64,000 bases of DNA, from positions 1 through 64,000 of the forward strand of contig JAPKMR010000013.1 of NCBI GenBank assembly GCA_026645815.1, in the 5' to 3' direction. This DNA is from Anaerolineae bacterium. Its GTDB lineage: Bacteria; Chloroflexota; Anaerolineae; B4-G1; SLSP01. Positions 28,285-35,664 of the stretch are shown piece after piece (positions within the stretch are counted from its first letter, which is position 1; every line of letters starts with the position of its first letter). A program made the position numbers and the translations under genes. The notes beneath the pieces were generated by a model. The model worked only from the letters and a program-made list of their open reading frames with translations. It did not search any database and was not told the origin of the DNA.

Positions 28285-28322
28285 GATTTTTGGCGGCGGG
28301 GCAAAGCTCGCCGCCAAAAATC
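28285..28322. repeat. Dispersed repeat hairpin, copy B
   Basis: GATTTTTGGCGGCG (28285-28298) and its perfect 14-bp complement (28309-28322). It shares TTGATTTTTGGCGGCGGGG with copy A at the left edge of the window, but the loop and the outer bases differ. Its A- and T-runs at both ends would suit termination in both directions; it lies downstream of the minus-strand lipoprotein gene. Confidence 0.65.
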
Positions 28323-28391
28323 TATAAACACTCCTGATCAGACTGAAATCAAAGCTCGAATCTTGCAAGCCGATGAAGCATATATGGAAAC

Positions 28392-28832
28392 CTACTTCTG
28401 GCGCAACTTCGCCGAATCGAACCACAATCCGGTGACCAGATGCGGCTCAACCCCCTCGAAGACCACCCGAACGGTCACTGGATCATCCTGTTTGAATTTC
28501 GCGGTGTACACGACGGCAACAAAATCCCCCGTTTGCTCCACGCTTTGAATCTCCCGTGAGACATAAGCGCCCAGCGTGCCAATAGTCTGCAGGGAAAGGT
28601 CGGGGAATTGAGCTTCGGAGAGTGAGGTCTTCATTTGCTCCGTGAAATCCCGTGAGAAGACAGCATAGTCTCCCGCATTCAAGCCTTCGAGCAAGTTGTC
28701 CGTCATCTCTTCGCTATAAGCGAGAACCGCTTCACGCGCCTCGCCAGAAAGCGTCTGCGGCGTAGCTTTTGCACCGCAAGCAGATAAGAAAATCACCAAT
28801 GCCAACAAGAAGACTACCATTTTCTTTGACAT
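28392..28832 (-). CDS. Small lipoprotein, DUF3887-like
   Basis: 146 residues. Lipoprotein signal with lipobox FLSAC (Cys about 19), then one alpha/beta domain with NAGDYAVFSRDF and LGAYVSREIQSVEQTGDFVAVVYTAKF split by short loops, resembling the NTF2-like DUF3887 domain. Membrane-anchored on the outer face; function unknown. It starts 28 bp after the uvrA stop on the same strand and may be co-transcribed with it, so it could be DNA-damage-induced. Confidence 0.7.
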   Translation of the reverse strand: MSKKMVVFLLALVIFLSACGAKATPQTLSGEAREAVLAYSEEMTDNLLEGLNAGDYAVFSRDFTEQMKTSLSEAQFPDLSLQTIGTLGAYVSREIQSVEQTGDFVAVVYTAKFKQDDPVTVRVVFEGVEPHLVTGLWFDSAKLRQK

Positions 28833-28860
28833 ACGATTCCTCCCACAATGGAAAACAGGA

Positions 28861-31719
28861 TCAGCGCAAGACCCGTCGCAAGCACCGCCCGGTATAACTT
28901 GAATCAGCCTGTGCTATAGCCTCTGGTGAACCTTCGGCGATGATGTATCCCCCTGCGTCGCCACCCTCAGGTCCCAAATCAATCAACCAGTCAGCAGTCT
29001 TGATCACATCAAGATTGTGCTCAATCACAATGACAGTGTTTCCTGCGTCGGTGAGACGGTGCAGCACATCGAGGAGTTTCTGAATGTCGGCAAAGTGCAA
29101 GCCCGTCGTCGGTTCGTCCAGGATATAGATGGTACGACCGGTCGCTACGCGGCTGAGTTCCTTCGCCAGCTTCACACGTTGCGCTTCGCCCCCACTGAGC
29201 GTCGTTGCCGCCTGTCCCAGCTTGACGTAGTCCAGGCCCACGTCATGGAGCGTCTGCAGCTGTCGCGCGATTTTCGGATGCGCTGCAAAGAACTCCAGCG
29301 CCTCCTGCACGTCCATATTCAACACCTCAGCGATGTTCTTGCCCTTGTAGCGAATCTGCAAGGTCTCCCGGTTGTAGCGCGTGCCCTGGCATTCCTTACA
29401 CGTCACCCACACATCCGCGAGGAAGTGCATCTCGATACGCCGTTGCCCGTGTCCCTTACAAGCCTCGCAGCGCCCACCTTTTTCATTGAAGCTAAAGCGC
29501 CCGAGGCCGTATCCACGCATCTTGGCTTCCGGCGTTGCCGCAAACACCCGTCGGATTTCATCGAAGACGCCCACATAGGTCGCCGGATTCGAGCGCGGCG
29601 TCCGTCCAATAGGGTCTTGGGTAATATCAATGACCTTATCCAGGTGTTGCAAACCCTCCAGCCGTTCGTATGGACCCGGACGGGTCTCCGCCCGGTTGAG
29701 CGCGTGCGCCAAAGCCGGGTAAAGCGTCTCCGCAACCAGGCTACTCTTGCCGCTGCCGCTCACGCCGGTAACACAGGTCAACACGCCCAACGGAAAACGC
29801 GCCTCGATATTCTTGAGGTTGTGCAGCGTAGCCCCATGCAAGACGAGACTTCCATTCTGAGGAACGCGCCGCCCGCCATTAGGGGAGACCACACTTAGCT
29901 CCCCGCTCAGATAACGTCCGGTGAGCGAGCGAGGGTTGCCCATGATCTCCTCAGGAGGTCCAGAAGCCACTACCTCGCCGCCGAGAACACCTGCGCCGGG
30001 ACCAAGGTCCACAATCCAATCAGCATCGCGCATGGTTTCTTCATCATGCTCCACCACCAGAACGGTGTTGCCCATATCGCGCAAGTGTAGCAAGGTATCG
30101 AGCAAGGCGCGATTGTCGCGGGCATGCAAACCGATGCTTGGTTCGTCCAGAATATAGAGCACACCTACCAGACCACAACCAATCTGACTTGCCAGACGGA
30201 TGCGCTGTCCTTCTCCACCAGAGAGCGAAGGCGCCGGACGGTCAAGCGTGAGATAGTGCAACCCCACGTTGAGCATAAATTGCAGGCGATCGCGGATCTC
30301 CTTGAGCACCTCGCCGCCGATTTCCAGTTGTTCCGGGTTGAAAGTGCCCGCAAGCGAGGTAACCCAATCATAGGCAGCATCAATCGTCATCCGTCCGACA
30401 TTGAGGAGCGTCAGCCCCCCCACGGTGACGCCACGCGCTTCGGGTCGCAGTCGCGCGCCCTGACACGCCGGGCAAGGTTGCTCACTCATAAAGCTCAGAT
30501 ACCAGCGCTGCGTGTACTCCGATTTCGTCTGGCGGAAACGCCGCCGAATGCAGGCAATGATCCCCTCGAAAGGTCGCTGCATCTCCCCCGTCCAGGTAAC
30601 CTCGTTACGATCGCCCTCGTATTTGAAGTTGATGCGTTCGCGACCAGAACCATACAACAAGATCTGCCGAAAACTCTCGGGCAGCTCACACCAAGGCGTC
30701 TCCAGACTCACCCCAAAGTGTCGAGCAATCGCCTCAAGCTCACGTTGCGTCCAACTGAGCTGCTTCTTGCGTAGCTCGCCATACCAACGGAGTGCGCCGT
30801 CCATCAGCGATAGAGTGGGATCGGTAATAATGAGGTTGACATCCACTTCCAGCTTCGTGCCCAAACCATTGCACTCCGGGCACATCCCAGCAGGAGAGTT
30901 GAAACTGAACAATGCCGGAGAGAGTTCCGGAAAGCTAATGCCGCAATGAGCGCATGCATTCTGCTCGCTGAAGAGCAGTTCCTCGCCCTCGATCACATCC
31001 ACCACCAATACCCCCTCAGTCGCCCGCAGCGCCGTTTCTACCGAATCCATCAAACGCATGTTGAAATCGGCATCAAGCGCTTCAGGAATCTGCAAGCGAT
31101 CCACGACGATCTCGATGGTATGGATCTTTGTCTTGGCGAGCTTGATGGAATCCGTGAGCTCAATAGGCACGCCATCAATCCGCGCGCGGGTGTAGCCATC
31201 GCGCCGCGCTTGCTCCAGCAACTCGGCGTGTGTGCCTTTGCGCTTCTGCACCACCGGCGCTAGAATCTGGAAACGTGTACCAGAAGGCAACACCGCAATC
31301 TGAGCCGCGATCTGTTGGGCGCTCTGCGCGTGGACGGGACGCCCACATTCAGGGCAATGCGCCTCGCCCACCCGCGCGAAAAGCACGCGGAGGTAATCCA
31401 TCACCTCAGTGACCGTACCCACAGTAGAGCGGGGATTCTTGCTGACGGCTTTCTGCTCGATAGCGATAGCGGGGCTGAGACCACCGATGAAATCCACGCG
31501 AGGCTTTTCCATCTGTCCCAGAAACTGCCGCGCATACGAGGATAGGCTTTCAACATAACGCCGTTGTCCTTCGGCGTAGATGGTATCGAAGGCAAGCGAC
31601 GATTTGCCGCTGCCGCTCACACCGGTCAGCACTACCAGGCTGTTGCGCGGAATGTGGACATCAATGTGTTTAAGGTTGTGCTGCTGTGCACCGCGAATAA
31701 CGATTTCGTTGGGTTCCAT
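28861..31719 (-). CDS. uvrA: Excinuclease ABC subunit A
   Basis: 952 residues from ATG 31719, with AAGGA upstream and the usual MEPNEIVIRGAQQHNLK opening; longer in-frame readings would cross the promoter and operator. Two ABC domains: first Walker A TGVSGSGKSSLAFDT, second TGVSGSGKSSLVAET; signatures LSGGEGQRIRLA and LSGGEAQRVKLA; zinc-finger Cys pairs at CPECGRP, CAHCGIS/CPECNGLG and CEACKGHG/CKECQGTRY. It recognises bulky DNA lesions and loads UvrB in nucleotide excision repair. A LexA-type box sits between its -10 element and its RBS, so it is very likely under SOS control. Confidence 0.97.
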   Translation of the reverse strand: MEPNEIVIRGAQQHNLKHIDVHIPRNSLVVLTGVSGSGKSSLAFDTIYAEGQRRYVESLSSYARQFLGQMEKPRVDFIGGLSPAIAIEQKAVSKNPRSTVGTVTEVMDYLRVLFARVGEAHCPECGRPVHAQSAQQIAAQIAVLPSGTRFQILAPVVQKRKGTHAELLEQARRDGYTRARIDGVPIELTDSIKLAKTKIHTIEIVVDRLQIPEALDADFNMRLMDSVETALRATEGVLVVDVIEGEELLFSEQNACAHCGISFPELSPALFSFNSPAGMCPECNGLGTKLEVDVNLIITDPTLSLMDGALRWYGELRKKQLSWTQRELEAIARHFGVSLETPWCELPESFRQILLYGSGRERINFKYEGDRNEVTWTGEMQRPFEGIIACIRRRFRQTKSEYTQRWYLSFMSEQPCPACQGARLRPEARGVTVGGLTLLNVGRMTIDAAYDWVTSLAGTFNPEQLEIGGEVLKEIRDRLQFMLNVGLHYLTLDRPAPSLSGGEGQRIRLASQIGCGLVGVLYILDEPSIGLHARDNRALLDTLLHLRDMGNTVLVVEHDEETMRDADWIVDLGPGAGVLGGEVVASGPPEEIMGNPRSLTGRYLSGELSVVSPNGGRRVPQNGSLVLHGATLHNLKNIEARFPLGVLTCVTGVSGSGKSSLVAETLYPALAHALNRAETRPGPYERLEGLQHLDKVIDITQDPIGRTPRSNPATYVGVFDEIRRVFAATPEAKMRGYGLGRFSFNEKGGRCEACKGHGQRRIEMHFLADVWVTCKECQGTRYNRETLQIRYKGKNIAEVLNMDVQEALEFFAAHPKIARQLQTLHDVGLDYVKLGQAATTLSGGEAQRVKLAKELSRVATGRTIYILDEPTTGLHFADIQKLLDVLHRLTDAGNTVIVIEHNLDVIKTADWLIDLGPEGGDAGGYIIAEGSPEAIAQADSSYTGRCLRRVLR

Positions 31720-31730
31720 GCTGGTCCTTT

Positions 31731-31748
31731 TTAGAACAGAGGTTCTAA
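31731..31748 (-). promoter_or_regulatory. LexA operator (SOS box)
   Basis: TTAGAACAGAGGTTCTAA is a perfect 7-bp-arm palindrome around AGAG and contains the GAAC-N4-GTTC core of Gram-positive-type LexA boxes. It lies just downstream of the uvrA -10, where bound LexA would block transcription. Confidence 0.8.
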
Positions 31749-31756
31749 CACCCCCC

Positions 31757-31785
31757 ATTATACCACAAAGCGTCTCGAATGTCGT
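31757..31785 (-). promoter_or_regulatory. uvrA promoter
   Basis: Minus strand: ACGACA (31785-31780), 17 bp, TATAAT (31762-31757). The -10 is perfect and the -35 matches at four positions. Confidence 0.6.
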
Positions 31786-31846
31786 CGTCATTGTCGTCAT
31801 CATTGCCCCTTTATCGAACAAATCTTCTAGTTTATGACAGTATAGT

Positions 31847-31879
31847 GCCATAACATGACAGAACCTGTCATGTTATGGC
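31847..31879. promoter_or_regulatory. Long perfect palindrome in the uvrA-nitroreductase intergenic region
   Basis: GCCATAACATGACAG (31847-31861) and its perfect 15-bp complement (31865-31879) around AAC. TAGTTTA and TAAACTA further extend the symmetry with an asymmetric gap. It is more than 60 bp from either promoter's -35. It could be a regulator operator or an RNA hairpin insulating the two divergent transcripts. Confidence 0.5.
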
Positions 31880-31960
31880 CTAAACTATAAGTATTCAACC
31901 CGATATCCAATTCGGCGCGACATTATCACACCCAATATCACACCCGACCGGTTTTGCCCC

Positions 31961-31991
31961 TTGACTCTCCCCTAACTGGAGGGTGTATACT
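31961..31991 (+). promoter_or_regulatory. MerR-type promoter of the nitroreductase gene
   Basis: TTGACT (31961-31966), 19-bp spacer, TATACT (31986-31991). The over-long 19-bp spacer is the hallmark of promoters that need MerR-family activators to untwist the DNA. The spacer holds a short CTCC/GGAG dyad. A MerR-family gene lies just downstream of the nitroreductase gene. Confidence 0.55.
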
Positions 31992-32034
31992 ATGCCTGGT
32001 TGCGCAACCACAAGACACGTTGAGGAGTAGAACC

Positions 32035-32610
32035 ATGAACACATTGGAAGCCATTCGCGCCCGCCGGAGCATTCGTCGCTTCAAGCCGGATCCATTGCCG
32101 GAAGATGTGCTGAAGGAGATTCTGAACGCCGCAATGTTGGCCCCTTCGGGGAAAAATGCACAGCCGTGGCACTTTGTTGTTGTGCGTGAAGATAAGCGCC
32201 CGGAGTTGCTCGCCGTGATGCGCGCGGGATTGGCTGCCCGCAAAGCCGAGGGCATTCCTCTGGGCAGCAGCGAGTGGACGGCCAAGGTCATGGAGCAAGC
32301 GCCCGTCACGATCCTTGTCTTCAATACCGATGAGGAGGACCCCTTCGGACGCAAAGATTTCGGCGACGTTTTCGGCAATATGGTGGATGTGCAATCCATC
32401 GGAGCTGCCATTCAAAACCTGCTGCTGGTAGCACAAGAACTCGGCGTCGGCAGCCTGTGGATCTGCGATATCTTCTACGCTTACGGCGAACTGTGTACGT
32501 GGCTCAATGAACGACACCAGCTCATCGCTGCTGTATCACTCGGCTACGCCGATGAGGCGCCCTTCCCCCGCCCACGCAAGGCGCTGGATGAAGTGGTGCG
32601 CTGGCTGTAA
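32035..32610 (+). CDS. Nitroreductase family protein
   Basis: 191 residues from ATG 32035, with GAGGAG upstream. FMN-binding nitroreductase fold: RARRSIRRF at the start, MLAPSGKNAQPWHFVVV, and GAAIQNLLLVAQELGVGSLWICD near the C-terminus. It probably reduces nitro-aromatics, quinones or enones with NAD(P)H as a homodimer in the cytoplasm. Paired with a MerR regulator 100 bp downstream and a MerR-type promoter upstream, it likely belongs to a small drug- or electrophile-response module. A second family member of similar size lies in the island at 55939. Confidence 0.85.
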   Translation: MNTLEAIRARRSIRRFKPDPLPEDVLKEILNAAMLAPSGKNAQPWHFVVVREDKRPELLAVMRAGLAARKAEGIPLGSSEWTAKVMEQAPVTILVFNTDEEDPFGRKDFGDVFGNMVDVQSIGAAIQNLLLVAQELGVGSLWICDIFYAYGELCTWLNERHQLIAAVSLGYADEAPFPRPRKALDEVVRWL

Positions 32611-32711
32611 CATAATCGGGGACGGAAGACCGGAGATCGCGAAGGCAACACAACAACTGATCACCAGGTTCCGCCCAGGTCAAGACTTCAGGGATCAAAA
32701 GGACGGCGTTT

Positions 32712-34037
32712 ATGCTGAAGATTGGTGACTTCTCCAAACTGGCGCAAGTCTCGGTGAAGACCCTGCGATACTACGCAGAACTGGGCTTGCTCAAACCTGC
32801 ATGGATTGACCGCTTCACCAGCTACCGCTACTATGCGCCAGAGCAGTTGCCGCGGCTAAACCGCATCCTGGCGCTCAAGGACCTGGGCTTCTCGCTCGAC
32901 CAGATCACAGTACTGTTGCGTAAAGAACTGCCCGCCGACGAGCTGCGTGGAATGTTACGGATGAAAGCGGCGGAGCTCGAGCAGCTCGTGCAAGCAGAAC
33001 AGGCTCGTCTGGCTCGCATCGAAGCGCGCTTACAACAGATTGACCAGGAAGGCACACTGCCCGATTACGAAGTGGTGCTCAAGCCAGTGGCACGGCAGCG
33101 CATTCTAGGGCTACGCCAAACCGTTCCAGTTTACGGCGGCATCTTCGAACTCTTCGGGCAACTTAACGCCCATCTGCATGCGCACGCCATCGAAAGCGAT
33201 GAAACCCACCCCTATCTCATCATCTACTACGATCAAGAGTACCGCGAGCAGAGCGTGGACGTGGAAGTCGCCGTGATGCTGGAGCATCCCATCCCTGCCG
33301 GTCCGGGCATGCGAGTGTGGACCCTGCCAGCAGTCGAGACCGCAGCTTGTGTCGTGCATCACGGGCGACTGAAGGATCTCAGCCGTGCCTACAGCGCCAT
33401 GCTCACCTGGATTGAACGAAACAACTATCGCATCACCGGACCTAACTGCGAAATCTACCTGCGTGGGCCAGAAAACACCAGTGCGCAAGCCGAAGTCATT
33501 GCCGAAGTGCTGTTTCCCGTAGAACACAAATCTGTATCATCATACATTGCTCACTTAGAGAAGGAGAAAGTAAAAATGCAACCGATGATTGTTACCAAAC
33601 CCGCTTTCAGTGCAGTGGGTCTCAAGTACCGGGGCAAGAATGAGAACAACGAAATCGCTGCAATGTGGAACATTGCCAACGTCCGCGCACCAGAGATTGT
33701 CGCCGCCGCCGAGGGACTGGGCGCAGCTTACGGCATCTGCCGCGAGATGGAAGCCGATGGCGTTTTCGAATATTTGGCCTGCCTGGAAATCAAAGACATC
33801 CGCGAGATCCCCGAAGGGATGGAGCGCTGGGACGTGCCGGAACAGACCTACGCGGTCTTCCCCTGCAAGCTCGGCGCCATCGGCGAAGCCTACCGCTACG
33901 CCTTCCAGGAATGGCTACCGACCTCCGGCTACCAGCGCAGCGATGGACCCGACTTCGAGTATTACGATTACACCTTCGACCTCAACGATGCCGAGAACTC
34001 GCAACTATATGTATACATTCCAGTCGTAAAAGCCTGA
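32712..34037 (+). CDS. MerR-family regulator with two effector-binding domains
   Basis: 441 residues. MerR winged helix (about 1-70: IGDFSKLAQVSVKTLRYYAELGLLKP), dimerisation helix (about 75-120), GyrI-like effector domain (about 122-275), then a second GyrI-like domain (about 289-441). BmrR-type regulators have only one such domain, so this is an extended form, perhaps a gene fusion. At the join an RBS-like AAGGAG (33561-33566) and an in-frame ATG (33576) survive. It probably senses hydrophobic drugs and activates the nitroreductase promoter. Confidence 0.85.
   Translation: MLKIGDFSKLAQVSVKTLRYYAELGLLKPAWIDRFTSYRYYAPEQLPRLNRILALKDLGFSLDQITVLLRKELPADELRGMLRMKAAELEQLVQAEQARLARIEARLQQIDQEGTLPDYEVVLKPVARQRILGLRQTVPVYGGIFELFGQLNAHLHAHAIESDETHPYLIIYYDQEYREQSVDVEVAVMLEHPIPAGPGMRVWTLPAVETAACVVHHGRLKDLSRAYSAMLTWIERNNYRITGPNCEIYLRGPENTSAQAEVIAEVLFPVEHKSVSSYIAHLEKEKVKMQPMIVTKPAFSAVGLKYRGKNENNEIAAMWNIANVRAPEIVAAAEGLGAAYGICREMEADGVFEYLACLEIKDIREIPEGMERWDVPEQTYAVFPCKLGAIGEAYRYAFQEWLPTSGYQRSDGPDFEYYDYTFDLNDAENSQLYVYIPVVKA
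33561..33578 (+). promoter_or_regulatory. Internal ribosome binding site and in-frame start
   Basis: AAGGAG at 33561-33566, then an in-frame ATG at 33576-33578 (Met289 of the MerR protein). The spacing is near-ideal. It could yield a free 153-residue GyrI-like domain. It is either a relic of a fusion or a functional second start. Confidence 0.4.
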
Positions 34038-34219
34038 TCTTTACAAATCAAAGACCGGGGACGGATGGTCGGGTTATTCGACGGTAGGTCAGTCCCCGAT
34101 CCTTAATCACATGAAGGATATCACAGATGAATGCAGCACTCAAGTATTACGACGACTGTTTAGAAACTGGGTGGTGTCTTTCAACTGACTTGATGAACCT
34201 TTAAAGCCAATACCTTTCA
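34038..34219. other. Intergenic stretch, no gene seen
   Basis: Contains a 25-codon open frame from 34126 without a clear RBS, and short GGGGAC/GTCCCC complementarity near 34055-34100. No promoter or RNA gene is recognised. It precedes the decayed transposon. Confidence 0.5.
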
Positions 34220-35519
34220 ACTCGGGTTTAGACAAAATTCGAGGCGGTTTTGCACTTGCATAAAACCGCCCTCTGGTAGATACTTGGCGTTGTGAGCACA
34301 CAAGACACTACCAGAGAGAACCTTACCAGATTAATCACATTTCATCGCATAATGTGACCCAGCAATTGCCACGGCAGGGCATGTGCATCTTTCCGCTGGA
34401 TGGTTCGTGTTGGCCTCGTCCGCGCGGGCGCGTGTTATCCGATTTGCAGTACGCCTATCAAGCTTCCAGCGACGTGAATGGCGGCACGGTAACGGTAGGA
34501 TACCCCTATTCGTTGTTGGAGTGGTGTGCGGAGCCGCATTCCAGTTGGTCGTTGGCCCTTGATGTGCGGCGCGTTCCCAGTACTCAAACGGCTCAAGCCG
34601 TGGGCGCCGCACAGGTTCAGGCACTCGCCCAGCTACGGAGCGATTGTCCAGAATCTCTGGACATCGTGCCTGCGGATGGCAAGTATGGCAACGCGGAGTT
34701 TTTGCAGCAGGTGCAAGGGTTACGGGTCGGGCTTGTGACCCGCTTGCGCCGTGACCGGGTGCTCTATCGTCCAGCGCCGCCCGCGACCACACCGCGCCGC
34801 GGGCACCCTCGCAAACATGGTGCCCGCTTTGCCTTCAAAGACCCAGACACCTGGGGGACACCAGATGAAGTCTGCGAGTTTGAAGACGACTACTACGGGC
34901 AGGTACACCTGGAGCGCTGGAACGGTTTGCACGAGCGCCAAGCCTCCCACGTGACCTATGATGTAGTGCGTGCCAGCATCCATCGCGAACGCGCACAACC
35001 ACCCCAAGCCGTCTGGTCTGCTTGGCTGGCACCACCAACGATCCCGGTGGGCATTGTCATCACTGCCCAGACCATCTGGAGTGCCTATGGACAACACTGG
35101 CCGATTGAACCAGGGGTGCGCTTTCGCAAAGAACGCCTGGGTTGGAACCTACCACGCTTCCACAGCGCTGCGACTGGCGATACCTGGACGCTGCTGGTGG
35201 CGGTAGCGCACTGGATGCTCTTGCTTGCACGTCCCATCGTTGAGGATGCGCCCTTGCCCTGGCAAAAGCGCCTGACCCCACAACGTGTACGCCAGAGCCT
35301 CAAACCGATTTTTCTGCTGATTGGCTCACCGGTTGGCGCACCTAAACCGCGCGATAAAGCTCCAGACTGACCCCAAGGCATGCGTTGAACACCCAAAGAA
35401 CGCTACAGAGTCGTCAAAAAGGGCGTGATGACAACGCTGACTGCTTGATATGCGATTGGTAAGGTACGTATTCATACCCTGACTCATCGCCAGGGCGATA
35501 ACATTCGTCTAAACTCGAG
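34220..35519 (+). mobile_element. Decayed transposon with terminal inverted repeats
   Basis: ACTCGGGTTTAGACAA (34220-34235) recurs inverted at 35504-35519 as ACTCGAGTTTAGACGA with two differences, and a transposase relic fills the space between. A hairpin GGCGGTTTT/AAAACCGCC (34243-34251, 34262-34270) lies inside the left end. No clear target duplication was found. The element is about 1.3 kb, and the transposase is incomplete at both ends, so it should be immobile. Confidence 0.6.
34354..35448 (+). pseudogene. Broken DDE transposase (IS701/IS4-like)
   Basis: The readable frame (GTG 34354 to TGA 35368) gives 338 residues resembling the middle and end of a family of DDE transposases: an aspartate-containing stretch CIFPLDGSCWPRPRGR, then DVRRVPSTQTAQAVGAAQ, VPADGKYGNAEF, RRGHPRKHGARF and the C-terminal LTPQRVRQSLKPIFLLIGSP. 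The N-terminal 70-90 residues of a full-length protein are missing and the frame is closed at 34261. After the first TGA the same frame continues PQGMR, a second TGA (35386), then TPKERYRVVKKG, the usual family tail; these are two nonsense changes in a once-longer protein. Confidence 0.75.
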
Positions 35520-35656
35520 TCATAACCGATTTTTGCGAAAAGTGTTCATCAAGGTTCAGATGAATACAAGTTGCCGTAAATACTTGCGAACATGAAGCTG
35601 CCGTTGGGTCTGCATGAAAGTTCGACTGAATATCCAGTTTTAACATTCCTATATCA
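35520..35656. other. Intergenic DNA left of the IS66 element
   Basis: No gene is recognised. Before the IS66 element inserted, this stretch led directly into the leader of the 37.4-60.6 kb island, so the island's native promoter probably lies here. I could not identify a convincing -35/-10 pair. Confidence 0.35.
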
Positions 35657-35664
35657 CGCAAAAC
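35657..35664. repeat. 8-bp target site duplication, left copy
   Basis: CGCAAAAC directly precedes the left inverted repeat of the IS66-family element and is repeated at 37422-37429 directly after the right one. Confidence 0.85.

Noticed and set aside
29017-29898. 293-residue open frame opposite uvrA
   Set aside because: uvrA is certain on the other strand; the frame has no domain and is a G+C-driven shadow.
34126-34203. 25-codon open frame between MerR and the decayed transposon
   Set aside because: No RBS or homology that I recognise; length expected by chance.
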